A stretch of DNA of 17,006 bases from JAAZBI01 sp964461005 (GCA_964461005.1 CAYWQQ010000011.1:1-17006); one strand, 5' to 3'; shown: positions 1 through 7,315, counted from the stretch's first letter. Program-made: numbers and translations. The notes: a model not told the origin generated them from the letters alone.

Positions 1-200
1 GTTTTACCTAAACCAGGAGGACCATATAATAAAACATGATCTAAAGATTCATCTCTCATTTTTGCAGCTTCAATAAATACCTTTAAATTATCTTTGACAT
101 CTGATTGTCCGATATATTCATCAAGGCTATCAGGTCGAATTGTTTTTTCAAAAGTATCTTCTTCTAATTCATAATTAGTAACTACTCTTTCTTGTTCCAT
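1..200 (-). CDS. ruvB: RuvB Holliday-junction helicase, N-terminal part only
   Basis: The first 66 codons of RuvB, the AAA+ ATPase that drives branch migration of Holliday junctions with RuvA. Visible are the typical acidic N-terminus, the IRPDSLDEYIGQ segment that opens the RuvB ATPase domain, and the Walker A motif GPPGLGKT at about residues 60-67, right at the window edge. The rest of the ATPase domain and the DNA-binding winged helix lie beyond the left edge. The ATG at 200 is preceded by a GTAGGTGA ribosome site that overlaps the ruvA stop codon. Only 9 bp separate the two genes, so ruvA and ruvB are translated from one message. Truncation is by the window, not by mutation. Confidence 0.95.
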   Translation of the reverse strand, partial: MEQERVVTNYELEEDTFEKTIRPDSLDEYIGQSDVKDNLKVFIEAAKMRDESLDHVLLYGPPGLGK

Positions 201-209
201 TTTATTCAC

Positions 210-764
210 CTACTTTAAAAATAATTTTAATGCTTCCTTTATTTGTTCCTCTAAAGGATTATTAATGTTAATTTTAGAAATAACCTTCATTATGTCAGGA
301 CTTTTATAACCAAAACCTTTTAACACTTCAATTAACTCGTCTGTTCTTTCATCTTTAATTGGTTGATTGCTATTTACTAGTTTTCCTTTTAAATCTAATA
401 TAATTTGTCGGGCAATTTTATCACCAATCTTGGGGAATTTTTTTAAATATAAAATGTTTTCTCGATCTATTGCATCAACAATTCCTTCAACACTACCAGT
501 AGCTAAAAAAGGTAAAGCCATTTTTGGTCCTAATCCTTTAACGTTAATTAACTTTAAAAACAAAGCTTTTTGTTCCAAATTTTTAAATCCATACAAAGTG
601 TTTTCTTCTTCACGAATATGTTGATATAAATATATCTTATATTCGTGATCAATTTCAAAAGAATAAGGATTGGGAGTATTAATCAAATAACCCATTTGAT
701 TATTTTCTAAAATAATATAAGTACCATTAATTTCTACTACTTTTCCTTGTATATATGCATACAT
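210..764 (-). CDS. ruvA: RuvA Holliday-junction binding protein
   Basis: RuvA binds four-way DNA junctions as a tetramer and loads RuvB for branch migration in recombinational repair. At 184 aa it is slightly shorter than the usual ~200. Residues 1-62 match the N-terminal OB domain (YIQGKVVEI at the start). Two helix-hairpin-helix motifs follow, LINVKGLGPKMALPFL at 72-87 and YLKKFPKIGDKIARQI at 106-121. Residues ~140-184 form the small C-terminal domain III that contacts RuvB, after a short linker. The ATG at 764 has an AGGTGA site 4 nt upstream. A TGTTATAAT box sits just before that site, and a hairpin terminator separates the gene from obgE, so ruvAB may be its own transcription unit. Confidence 0.95.
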   Translation of the reverse strand: MYAYIQGKVVEINGTYIILENNQMGYLINTPNPYSFEIDHEYKIYLYQHIREEENTLYGFKNLEQKALFLKLINVKGLGPKMALPFLATGSVEGIVDAIDRENILYLKKFPKIGDKIARQIILDLKGKLVNSNQPIKDERTDELIEVLKGFGYKSPDIMKVISKININNPLEEQIKEALKLFLK

Positions 765-780
765 ATTATCACCTATTATT

Positions 781-786
781 ATTATA
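781..786 (-). promoter_or_regulatory. Candidate extended -10 box for ruvAB
   Basis: On the minus strand the sequence reads TG-T-TATAAT, a full -10 hexamer with the extended TG. There is no good -35 at 17 nt (TTTTAA only). The predicted start (~774) falls on the first base of the AGGTGA ribosome site, which would give a leader of about 10 nt. It could also be chance in AT-rich DNA. Confidence 0.35.
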
Positions 787-800
787 ACATGAAAAGATAA

Positions 801-835
801 TAATTAAAAAAGTTTTATCTTTTGATAAAACTTTT
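801..835 (-). terminator. Hairpin terminator after obgE
   Basis: A perfect 12-bp stem (808-819 with 824-835) with a TTTT/AAAA loop, AAAAGTTTTATC paired with GATAAAACTTTT. On the minus strand the stem runs into TTs and then AT-rich DNA. The first arm overlaps the obgE stop codon at 834-836. The stem is AT-rich and nearly symmetric, so it could work for either strand. Confidence 0.6.
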
Positions 836-2099
836 AATCTTTGTATTCAAATAAATGATTTAAAATGCGAACTGTGTCGCCTTCCTTTACACCCATTTTT
901 TTTAATTCTGCATCAATTCCTAAATATCTTAGTTTGTTCATAAAACGGAAAGTTCCATCTGTTGTATTAAATTTAGTCATCTTTAATAATTTTTCAACAG
1001 TTTCACCACGAACAATAAATTCTCCACTTTCCTTAGAAATTGTAAATGGTTTTTCTTGTTGAAATTTATATAATACAAAATCTTCAAATACTTCTTCTTT
1101 AAATAATGGTTGATCTGGAATTGCATCTAACATGTCAGCTAATTCTAAAAGAACTTTATCTAAGCCTTGATTTTTTATGGCACTAATTTCATAAATAGGA
1201 AGTTTTACTTTTTTCTTAAATTCCTTTAAATTGGCTTTTGCAGATTCCATGTCCATTTTATTAGCAATAATAATCATTGGTTTTTTTATTAATTGAGGAT
1301 TAAATTCTTCTAATTCCTTATTAATAACTAAATAGTCTTCATAAGGATCTCTACCTTCAAAAGCACTCATATCAATGATATGGCCAATAACTTTTGTTCT
1401 TTCTATATGTTTTAAAAATTCATCTCCTAAACCTTCTCCTTGTGATGCTCCTGCAATTAAACCAGGTAAATCTGCTATGGTAAAGGATCTGTTATCTGTT
1501 GTTCTAACCACTCCTAAATTGGGTTGTAAAGTGGTAAAGTGATATGCAGCTATTTTTGGCTTTGATGCTGAAACAACAGATAAAATAGTTGATTTCCCAA
1601 CACTAGGCATACCTACTAAGCCAACGTCTGCTAAAAGTTTTAATTCAACTTTTAAGGTTCTTTCTTCCCCGGGTTCACCATTTTCAGAAATATCTGGAGC
1701 CGGATGAAGATGGCTAGCAAAAGCTTTATTTCCACCTCTTCCACCTTTAGCAACTATATATTCCTGACCTTTTTTATTTAAATCAGCTAATAAATAATCA
1801 GAATCAACATCTTTAATAATTGTTCCGGGAGGAACTTCAATTATTATATCTTCAGCTTGTCTTCCAGTTTTGTTTTTTCCAGAACCATTTTGGCCTTTAT
1901 CACCTTTAATTATTTTATTATATCTTAAATCAAGTAAAGTTCTCAAACCTTCATCAACTTTAAAAATAATATCGCTACCTTTGCCACCATTACCACCATC
2001 CGGTCCACCTAATGGTACATATTTTTCACGACGAAAAGCAGTACAGCCATCTCCACCTTTTCCAGCAATAACTTTTATTATGACTTCATCGACAAACAT
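834..2099 (-). CDS. obgE: Obg-family GTPase ObgE/CgtA
   Basis: Essential ribosome-associated GTPase acting in 50S subunit maturation and stress control, 421 aa. The glycine-rich Obg domain comes first (FVDEVIIKVIAGKGGDG, then the FRREKYVPLGGPDGG block). The G domain follows, with G1 GMPSVGKST at about 163-171, G3 DLPG at 210-213, G4 NKMD at 280-283 and G5 SAI at 306-308. A C-terminal OCT domain starts near residue 340. I chose the ATG at 2099: an in-frame GTG at 2108 lies inside the AGGAAGTG ribosome site and cannot be the start, and family members begin MFVD. It sits between rpmA and ruvA, the usual neighbourhood of Obg downstream of rplU-rpmA in Firmicutes. Hairpins flank it on both sides. 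Confidence 0.96.
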   Translation of the reverse strand: MFVDEVIIKVIAGKGGDGCTAFRREKYVPLGGPDGGNGGKGSDIIFKVDEGLRTLLDLRYNKIIKGDKGQNGSGKNKTGRQAEDIIIEVPPGTIIKDVDSDYLLADLNKKGQEYIVAKGGRGGNKAFASHLHPAPDISENGEPGEERTLKVELKLLADVGLVGMPSVGKSTILSVVSASKPKIAAYHFTTLQPNLGVVRTTDNRSFTIADLPGLIAGASQGEGLGDEFLKHIERTKVIGHIIDMSAFEGRDPYEDYLVINKELEEFNPQLIKKPMIIIANKMDMESAKANLKEFKKKVKLPIYEISAIKNQGLDKVLLELADMLDAIPDQPLFKEEVFEDFVLYKFQQEKPFTISKESGEFIVRGETVEKLLKMTKFNTTDGTFRFMNKLRYLGIDAELKKMGVKEGDTVRILNHLFEYKD

Positions 2100-2119
2100 A
2101 TAAATCACTTCCTTTATTC

Positions 2120-2128
2120 ATTTTATCA
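2120..2128 (-). promoter_or_regulatory. Candidate extended -10 box for obgE
   Basis: TG-A-TAAAAT on the minus strand, immediately after the rpmA hairpin and 6 nt before the AGGAAG ribosome site. There is no recognisable -35. The predicted start near 2113 coincides with the ribosome site. Weak on its own; it gains some weight from similar placements before ruvA, mutS and the gene at 3979. Confidence 0.28.
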
Positions 2129-2153
2129 AAAAATAAGACTCTCGTCTTATTTT
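2128..2153 (-). terminator. Hairpin at the end of the rplU-prp-rpmA operon
   Basis: A 10-bp stem (2130-2139 with 2144-2153), AAAATAAGAC against GTCTTATTTT with a 4-nt loop. The hairpin contains the rpmA stop codon (2147-2149). Only about two unpaired Ts follow the stem on the minus strand, so it may be a weak terminator or an mRNA 3'-end stabiliser that attenuates read-through into obgE. Confidence 0.5.
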
Positions 2154-2428
2154 GTTTCATAAATACTAACTTGTTTACGACTTTTTCCAATCATTTCAAA
2201 TTTAACATATCCTGGAATTTTTGCAAACAAAGTGTCATCTTTACCTTTTCCAACATTAACGCCCGGAAAAATTTTAGTGCCTCTTTGACGATATAAAATT
2301 GATCCGCCAGTTACTAATTCTCCATCTCCAGCTTTAGCTCCCAATCTTTTAGATTCAGAGTCGCGACCATTAGATGTTGAACCTTGGCCTTTTTTATGGG
2401 CAAAAAATTGAATATTTAATTTTAACAC
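2147..2428 (-). CDS. rpmA: 50S ribosomal protein L27
   Basis: L27, 93 aa, reaches the peptidyl-transferase centre of the 50S subunit. The protein begins MLKLNIQFFAHKKGQGST: the nine-residue LKLNIQFFA-type leader is the extension known in Firmicutes to be cut off before HKKG by the protease Prp. The Prp gene lies just upstream at 2440. The L27 core motifs SKRLGAKAGDGELVTGGSILYRQRGTK and HxG-type basic residues are intact. Translation starts at a GTG (2426-2428) preceded by a strong AGGAGGTG site that overlaps the prp stop codon. It is the last gene of the rplU operon and its stop codon lies in a hairpin. Confidence 0.97.
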   Translation of the reverse strand: MLKLNIQFFAHKKGQGSTSNGRDSESKRLGAKAGDGELVTGGSILYRQRGTKIFPGVNVGKGKDDTLFAKIPGYVKFEMIGKSRKQVSIYETK

Positions 2429-2439
2429 AATTACACCTC

Positions 2440-2739
2440 CTATATTATTTGAACATTTTGAGGATAAGTTTTAGAAAGATCTTTTAGCATAATGATTAAG
2501 TTATTTAACAACTTATATGTGTCTGGATTTTCTTTAATAACAATAATTGTTAATTTATCTTTTTCTTCAAGATATTCAATGGATTTATTTAAAGATAAAA
2601 TATTATTAATAGTAGTTATTGTTGCTGTGCTTACTGCAGCACATACAATATCTTTTCCATACTTATCATATAAAGCATGACCGCTAATTATTATTTTACT
2701 TACTTTATCTTCTTTATTTATTATTTCTACTTTTATCAT
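2440..2739 (-). CDS. prp: Prp, cysteine protease that processes L27 (YsxB family)
   Basis: Small (99 aa) ribosomal-processing cysteine protease of the YsxB/Prp family, encoded between L21 and L27 in most Firmicutes. The catalytic pair is visible: His21 in the SGHA motif and Cys33 in DIVCAAVSTAT. The family role is removal of the N-terminal extension of pre-L27, and the neighbouring L27 carries the matching QFFA-HKK cleavage region, so protease and substrate are encoded 11 bp apart. The ATG at 2739 follows a TTAGGAG site that overlaps the rplU stop codon. No signal peptide or membrane segment; cytosolic. Confidence 0.93.
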   Translation of the reverse strand: MIKVEIINKEDKVSKIIISGHALYDKYGKDIVCAAVSTATITTINNILSLNKSIEYLEEKDKLTIIVIKENPDTYKLLNNLIIMLKDLSKTYPQNVQII

Positions 2740-2747
2740 GAAAACTC

Positions 2748-3044
2748 CTAAGCTATCTTAGTAATTTTTACTTTTGTATAAGGTTGTCTATGACCTTGTT
2801 TTTTATGAGAACTTTTCTTTTGTAAATATTTAAAAATAGTAATTTTTTTTTGTTTACCGTGTTTTAAAACTTCGCCTTCAACCAATATATTAGTTAAATA
2901 TGGATTTCCAGCTACACCATTTAACATTAAAACTTTTTCAAAAACAACTTTATTGCCTGATTCAATGTCTAATTTTTCAATATAGATTTCTGAACCAACT
3001 TCAACATAATATTGCTTTCCACCAGTTTCGATTATTGCTTTCAT
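2748..3044 (-). CDS. rplU: 50S ribosomal protein L21
   Basis: L21, 98 aa, a 23S rRNA-binding protein of the large subunit. The N-terminal MKAIIETGGKQYYVEVG and the C-terminal KKSSHKKQGHRQPYTKVKI are family signatures. First gene of the rplU-prp-rpmA operon, with a consensus AAGGAGG site 6 nt before the ATG at 3044. Upstream lie about 90 nt of structured leader and a strong promoter, so expression is probably set both by that promoter and by autoregulation through the leader, as known for L21 leaders of Bacilli. Confidence 0.97.
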   Translation of the reverse strand: MKAIIETGGKQYYVEVGSEIYIEKLDIESGNKVVFEKVLMLNGVAGNPYLTNILVEGEVLKHGKQKKITIFKYLQKKSSHKKQGHRQPYTKVKITKIA

Positions 3045-3134
3045 AAATTGCCTCCTTTTTTCACTAAGACTCGCCTAAAAGGTACATATAATGTTTTAAA
3101 ACCTTGTTCGTGCGGTTGTAGACCGAGGTCTAGC
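3045..3134 (-). ncRNA. L21-type ribosomal protein leader
   Basis: About 90 nt of transcribed, untranslated RNA between the rplU promoter and its ATG. Two foldable elements are visible: a tight hairpin at 3119-3132 (TAGAC, CTCG loop, GTCTA) right at the 5' end, and an AAGGT/ACCTT stem closing 3079-3105. Firmicutes rplU messages are known to carry an L21 leader that probably binds the protein. Position and structure fit; I could not align it to the family consensus. Confidence 0.6.
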
Positions 3135-3140
3135 AGATAA

Positions 3141-3169
3141 ATTGTATCACGAATGCCTTTTCTAGTCAA
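3141..3169 (-). promoter_or_regulatory. Sigma-A-type promoter of rplU-prp-rpmA
   Basis: On the minus strand: -35 TTGACT (3164-3169), a 17-nt spacer ending in TGA, and -10 TACAAT (3141-3146), that is, an extended -10. The predicted start is near 3134. This is the best promoter in the window, as expected for a ribosomal protein operon, and it separates the operon from the SDR gene upstream. Confidence 0.8.
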
Positions 3170-3203
3170 ACAAAATGTTATTTTTGGTAATTATTTTATA
3201 GCT

Positions 3204-3995
3204 TTATCTACCTAGTGCTTTTTTCATTAATCTATTTATTTTTTTAATTGCATATTTTGGACTTATTTTGTACAAGAAATTCATAATTTTAGCATCTTTA
3301 CCAATATACAATTTATATTTGTTTTTTTCAATTGCCTTAATTATTAATGAAGCTGCCTTAATTGATGATGTTAAAACCATTTTTGAATTTGTATTACTAA
3401 TATTTACATTTGAATTTTTAACAATATCAGTATCAACAGCTCCAGGCATAACAACTAAAACAGATATATTAGTATTTAATAATTCTGAATATATTCCTTC
3501 AGTTAAGAGCTTTAATGCTGCTTTTGAGGCTCCATAAACACTTTGCCCAGGAAAAGGAAAAAAGCCTCCCATACTGGATACATTTACAATTGCGGCTTCT
3601 GGTCTAATTTTTAAATCTGGTATAAGTAATTTAGTAAATAATAAAGGAGCATAAAAATTAATATTCATTATCTTTTTGATAGTTATATTACTCAATTTTT
3701 CTAAATTTTGAAAAGGTTGAATAATTCCAGCATTATTAATGATTCCATCAACAATTATATTGTTTTTTTTAATTAAATAACAAAATTTTTCTATCTCTGC
3801 TTCTTGTTCCAAATCAATTTGATATATAAATAATTTGTTGGAATCATTTACTATTTTGTTTAATTCTTTTAAATTTTCATTATTAATATCTAGGGCAAAA
3901 ACATAGGCACCCTTTTCTAATAATTGTAAAGTTAATGATTTACCTATTCCTGATCCTGCACCAGTTACAATAATTTTTTTATTGTTGAGTTTCAT
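3204..3995 (-). CDS. Short-chain dehydrogenase/reductase (SDR)
   Basis: NAD(P)-dependent oxidoreductase of the classical SDR family, 263 aa. The Rossmann cofactor motif TGAGSGIG is at 11-18, NNAG at 87-90, the catalytic serine at about 141 (NVSSMGG), and the YxxxK pair at Tyr154/Lys158 (VYGASKAALK). PGAVDTD at 184-190 follows. Asp36 after the second strand suggests a preference for NAD(H), an inference only. The basic C-terminal tail (KISPKYAIKKINRLMKKAL) could associate with membrane and is seen in SDRs acting on lipids or hydrophobic substrates. Substrate unknown. The start ATG lies inside the end of the preceding membrane-protein gene (17-bp overlap, GGAGGG site), so the two are translationally coupled and probably work together. 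No clear terminator follows. Confidence 0.88.
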   Translation of the reverse strand: MKLNNKKIIVTGAGSGIGKSLTLQLLEKGAYVFALDINNENLKELNKIVNDSNKLFIYQIDLEQEAEIEKFCYLIKKNNIIVDGIINNAGIIQPFQNLEKLSNITIKKIMNINFYAPLLFTKLLIPDLKIRPEAAIVNVSSMGGFFPFPGQSVYGASKAALKLLTEGIYSELLNTNISVLVVMPGAVDTDIVKNSNVNISNTNSKMVLTSSIKAASLIIKAIEKNKYKLYIGKDAKIMNFLYKISPKYAIKKINRLMKKALGR

Positions 3996-4875
3996 TTTTT
4001 AACCCTCCAAATTTTTTAAAAAAGAAACCACTTATTATAATTGCGATGCTGATAAACATTGATATAATCGATACATTTAAACCACAATCTATAGTTTTTG
4101 TAATTAATGAGAAACTGATAACCTCAGCTAAATTTGCGTTTTCTAGTTCCATAATTATGACTGCTTCTTTTAATAAAAGAAACAATGATGATGCTACAAT
4201 ACTACTACTTAAGCATGTTGAACCAAACCACATAATAGCTTTCGACATTTTTTTAAATAACAACATTAATGCAAAGACTGATCCAAATATAACAACGGAT
4301 ACAATATAATAAGAATTTTTAATTAAACGTAGAATATGAATAAATTTATTAATATTTTTTGTATTAATATCACTAATATAATATTTTTTTTCAAAATTTT
4401 TTGTTTTAAATAAAATATCAACTTGCTTATCAATCTCTTCATCACTAAATGTGTTTGTTGAAATGTTTTTTAACTCTATTTTTAAATTTACCTTAATTTT
4501 TTCTTTTTGATCAACAAGACTAAATTTTAAAACAAAAGTTTCATCACCATTTATAATAAATTCTCTATATTGATCAAACATGGAAATATAAATGCTTTTT
4601 ACAAAGTTTTCATCAAAAGTTTTGTAAACAGCTCTTTTTAAAGCAAACACTATTTCATTTTCTGTTTCATTTTCTGGTTCTAAATTATAATTCAAATAAT
4701 GTCTTTTAAAATTTGTATATAATTCTAAACTAATTTTTTTATCATCTAAAACTTCTTTGATAAAATTTGATTTAAAAGCAATATTATCAATACTAACAAC
4801 AGTTATAGTTACTAAACAATAACTAAATAAAAACAAGATTAACAAACTAAACAATAAACTTTTTACTATTTTCAT
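3979..4875 (-). CDS. Unknown integral membrane protein, four predicted helices
   Basis: I do not recognise this 298-aa protein. It has a hydrophobic N-terminal segment (about 5-28, signal anchor or uncleaved signal), a charged domain of roughly 160 residues (29-187) that is likely extracytoplasmic, then three more helices near 189-207, 212-236 and 268-287, and a short basic tail. Cys20 in FSYC is not a proper lipobox. The extracytoplasmic domain is rich in Lys, Glu and Asn with no metal or catalytic motif I can name. Its 3' end overlaps the SDR gene by 17 bp, so the pair forms a small operon. A TGATATAAT box overlapping the radC stop codon may be its promoter. Real gene: good AGAGGTG site, long frame and clean topology. 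Confidence 0.8.
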   Translation of the reverse strand: MKIVKSLLFSLLILFLFSYCLVTITVVSIDNIAFKSNFIKEVLDDKKISLELYTNFKRHYLNYNLEPENETENEIVFALKRAVYKTFDENFVKSIYISMFDQYREFIINGDETFVLKFSLVDQKEKIKVNLKIELKNISTNTFSDEEIDKQVDILFKTKNFEKKYYISDINTKNINKFIHILRLIKNSYYIVSVVIFGSVFALMLLFKKMSKAIMWFGSTCLSSSIVASSLFLLLKEAVIIMELENANLAEVISFSLITKTIDCGLNVSIISMFISIAIIISGFFFKKFGGLKNETQQ

Positions 4876-4893
4876 ATTTACACCTCTTTTTAA

Positions 4894-4902
4894 ATTATAT
4901 CA
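4894..4902 (-). promoter_or_regulatory. Candidate extended -10 box before the membrane-protein/SDR pair
   Basis: TG-A-TATAAT on the minus strand, part of the recurring TATGATATAAT 11-mer. Its TGA is the radC stop codon. No -35 at the usual spacing. The AGAGGTG ribosome site begins about 5 nt downstream, so the leader would be about a dozen nucleotides. Confidence 0.42.
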
Positions 4903-5568
4903 TATTTTATTGTTTTCAAAGAAACTATAATATTTATTTTCACCGATAATAATATGATCAATAATAGGTATAGCATTTAATTTGCCAATTTCAACTAATT
5001 TTTTAGTTAATTCAATATCTTCCAAAGATGGATCTGTATATCCGGTAGGATGATTATGAAGGCAAATAATTGCGGAAGCAGATGCTAAATATGCTTCTTT
5101 AAAAATTTCACGAGGATGAACAATACTCATGTTTATTGTTCCAATAAATAATTCTTTATAATTAATTACATTCTTTTTCTGATCTAAATATAAAGTGTAA
5201 AAATGTTCTTGCTTTGAATCGTTAACAATACTTTTAAAATATTTATAAATACTATCAGGATTATCTGCCTTTATTTGTTGAATAGAAATTTGCTGATAGG
5301 CTCTTTTTCCTAATTCTAAAGCTGCTAATAGTATTAGAGCTTTTACTTGTTTTATTCCTTTTATATTCATTAAAGAATTATAATTCAGCAATTTTAAATT
5401 GCTATCAATATTACACAATATTTTTACTGCTAAATCTTTTACAGAATTATCTTTACTTCCTGTTCTTAATAGTATGGCTATTAAATCCTCATTTGAAATA
5501 TTGTTTATTCCGTATTTCAAAGCTCTTTCTCTTGGTTTTTCTTCAATCGGAATTTCTTTTATCATCAT
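4900..5568 (-). CDS. radC: RadC family JAB/MPN-domain protein
   Basis: RadC (UPF0758), 222 aa from the chosen start. The N-terminal helix-hairpin-helix-like region (IEEKPRERALKYGINNISNEDLIAILLRTGS, then NIKGIKQVKALIL) is followed by the JAMM metal-binding domain. Its motif HNHPTG gives His171 and His173, with SLED supplying the Asp at about 184. The family was once linked to recombination repair; its true activity is unsettled. I chose the ATG at 5568, 6 nt after AGGTG; the in-frame GTG at 5577 is inside the ribosome site, and the ATG at 5565 is an alternative. It stands alone between proS and the membrane-protein pair, with a candidate promoter at 5588-5616. The stop is TGA. Confidence 0.94.
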   Translation of the reverse strand: MMIKEIPIEEKPRERALKYGINNISNEDLIAILLRTGSKDNSVKDLAVKILCNIDSNLKLLNYNSLMNIKGIKQVKALILLAALELGKRAYQQISIQQIKADNPDSIYKYFKSIVNDSKQEHFYTLYLDQKKNVINYKELFIGTINMSIVHPREIFKEAYLASASAIICLHNHPTGYTDPSLEDIELTKKLVEIGKLNAIPIIDHIIIGENKYYSFFENNKI

Positions 5569-5587
5569 AATAATCACCTAATTAGTT

Positions 5588-5616
5588 ATTAGATAAATAT
5601 CAAGAAACTTCCTCAA
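5588..5616 (-). promoter_or_regulatory. Candidate promoter of radC
   Basis: Minus strand: TTGAGG (5611-5616), 17-nt spacer, TCTAAT (5588-5593). The -35 lies right after the proS terminator stem and its T-run. The predicted start near 5581 is only 2 nt from the AGGTGA ribosome site. Spacing and hexamers are good but not perfect. Confidence 0.5.
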
Positions 5617-5642
5617 AAAAAAGTAGAAATTATCTACTTTTT
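5615..5642 (-). terminator. Terminator after proS
   Basis: A 10-bp stem (5618-5627 with 5633-5642), AAAAAGTAGA against TCTACTTTTT with a 5-nt loop, followed on the minus strand by further Ts (eight in a row in all). The proS stop codon is in the loop. It should end transcripts coming from the valS-proS region. Confidence 0.7.
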
Positions 5643-7315
5643 ATTTCTTTTACAACATTTTCAATTAGTATATCCCTTGTTTCTTTTTCAGATCTTGATT
5701 TTAATTCAACAAGGTTATCTTTGATCTTATTACCAACCGTAATACGCCATGGAATACCAATTAGATCTAAATCATTAAATTTAATGCCCGCTCTTTCGTC
5801 GCGATCATCAAGTAAAACTTCAATATTATTTGCTTTTAATGTTTCATATAATTGATTGGCTAATTTACTTTGCTCAGGATCATTAGCGTTTATTAAAACA
5901 ATACCCACTTGATAAGGTGCAATTGTTGCTGGCCAAATCATACCGTTTTCGTCATTATGCTGTTCAATAACAGCCGCCATAATACGACCAATACCAATGC
6001 CATAGCTACCCATAATTACTGGGTTTAATTGGTTGTTTTGATCAGAATAATATAAATCTAATGCTTCTGAATATTTAGTTCCTAATTTAAAAATGTTACC
6101 AATTTCAATTCCTTTTTTAAAATAAATATTACCACCACAAATTGGACATTTATCTTTTTCTTTTACTAATCTTATATCTGTTGTTAGTTTTACTGTAAAA
6201 TCTTGTAAATTTACGTTTTTGTAATGATAGTTGGTTTTGTTAGCTCCAACAATAAAATTTTTTATATTAAGAATCTTTCCATCCATAATAATTGGTATTG
6301 TTAAACCAATTGGCCCTGCAAAACCAACTTCTGCATTTGTAACTTTTTTAACTGTTTCTTCATCAGCCATTTCTACTGTTTCTGCATTTAAAGCTTTTCT
6401 TAATTTTGTTTCGTTTATTTCATCGCAGCCATTAATTAATATAGCGTATGGTTTATTATCAATTTTATAGATAATTGTTTTAACAAATTTTTCTTCTGGC
6501 AAATTAAGAAACGATGCTATTTCAGATATAGATTTAACATCTGGAGTATAAATCAACTCTTTTGTTTTTTCTAACTCAGAATTTTCAATTATTTCGTTTT
6601 TGCATAAACTAACTTCAATGTTTGAAGCATAATCACATTTATCACAAAGAACCACAGTGTCTTCTCCAATATCAGTTATAGCCTGAAATTCTTCAGATAA
6701 CATTCCACCCATAGCACCTGTGTCTGCAGTTACAATTTTATAATTTAAATTCATCTTATCAAAAATATTTTTATAGGCTATTTTCATTTTTTGATAAGAA
6801 ACATCTAAACCTTCTAAATCTTTATCAAAAGAATAAGCATCTTTCATAATAAATTCACGAACACGAATCAAACCATATCTTGGTCTAGCTTCATCTCTAA
6901 ATTTAGTTTGAAATTGATATAAATTAAAAGGCAAATCTTTATATGATCTTATTTTTTGAGCAGCAGCAAGAGTGAAAAACTCTTCATGAGTTGGCCCTAA
7001 AACATATTCTCTTTCGTTGCGATCATTAAGACGGAAAATACTATTAGAAAAAGATTTATTTCTTCCTGATTTATCTAAAACATCAACTGGTAATAAATGA
7101 CTCATCAGTAATTCAGCTGCACCAGTATCATTCATTTCTTGACGAATTATACTTTCAATTTTTTGGGCTACCCTTAATCCCAAAGGCATAAAAGTATAGA
7201 TTCCAGACGAAATCTTTTTAATCATTCCACTTCTAACTAACAAATTGCTACTAGTAGAATCTTCATCTTTAATATTTTCTCTAATTGTATAAAAAAAGTT
7301 ACCTTTTAGTTTCAT
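5630..7315 (-). CDS. proS: Prolyl-tRNA synthetase, bacterial type with editing domain
   Basis: Class II synthetase charging tRNA-Pro, 561 aa, the usual bacterial (E. coli-like) length. GPTHEE at 108-113 and the motif 2 region FRDEARPRYGLIRVREF at 139-155 are intact, as is motif 3 GSYGIGIGR at 436-444. Between motifs 2 and 3, residues ~225-395 form the INS domain that hydrolyses misacylated Ala-tRNA-Pro; Lys279 (KFVKT) matches the lysine known to matter for editing. Two Cys pairs flank the insertion (224/227 and 390/393), a possible zinc site. The C-terminal anticodon-binding domain is complete. It lies 42 bp after valS with no terminator between, so it may be read from the T-box operon, from the TGATATAAT box in the gap, or both. 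Confidence 0.97.
   Translation of the reverse strand: MKLKGNFFYTIRENIKDEDSTSSNLLVRSGMIKKISSGIYTFMPLGLRVAQKIESIIRQEMNDTGAAELLMSHLLPVDVLDKSGRNKSFSNSIFRLNDRNEREYVLGPTHEEFFTLAAAQKIRSYKDLPFNLYQFQTKFRDEARPRYGLIRVREFIMKDAYSFDKDLEGLDVSYQKMKIAYKNIFDKMNLNYKIVTADTGAMGGMLSEEFQAITDIGEDTVVLCDKCDYASNIEVSLCKNEIIENSELEKTKELIYTPDVKSISEIASFLNLPEEKFVKTIIYKIDNKPYAILINGCDEINETKLRKALNAETVEMADEETVKKVTNAEVGFAGPIGLTIPIIMDGKILNIKNFIVGANKTNYHYKNVNLQDFTVKLTTDIRLVKEKDKCPICGGNIYFKKGIEIGNIFKLGTKYSEALDLYYSDQNNQLNPVIMGSYGIGIGRIMAAVIEQHNDENGMIWPATIAPYQVGIVLINANDPEQSKLANQLYETLKANNIEVLLDDRDERAGIKFNDLDLIGIPWRITVGNKIKDNLVELKSRSEKETRDILIENVVKEIKSR

Noticed and set aside
367..624. Plus-strand open frames opposite ruvA, obgE, prp, SDR, proS, valS and others (for example 367-624, 1870-2103, 2492-2680, 6231-6470, 8124-8387)
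   Set aside because: Each lies antisense to a well-identified gene, has no family resemblance and usually no ribosome site; they result from low stop density opposite AT-rich genes.
2100..2108. GTG at 2108 as the obgE start (and likewise 5577 for radC, 15844 for mutS)
   Set aside because: The GTG is part of the Shine-Dalgarno sequence and an ATG with correct spacing follows three codons later.
3150..3203. Terminator after the SDR gene
   Set aside because: Only a weak GGTA/TACC pairing without a T-run is present; the stretch mainly holds the rplU promoter.
4060..4068. Plus-strand TGATATAAT inside the membrane-protein gene, and another at 13964-13972 inside mutS
   Set aside because: No plus-strand gene follows, no -35 is seen, and the wider TATGATATAAT context is missing; treated as chance.
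4815..4817. Lipoprotein signal in the 3979-4875 membrane protein (Cys20)
   Set aside because: The residues before the cysteine (FSY) do not fit a lipobox, and the segment reads as a membrane anchor.
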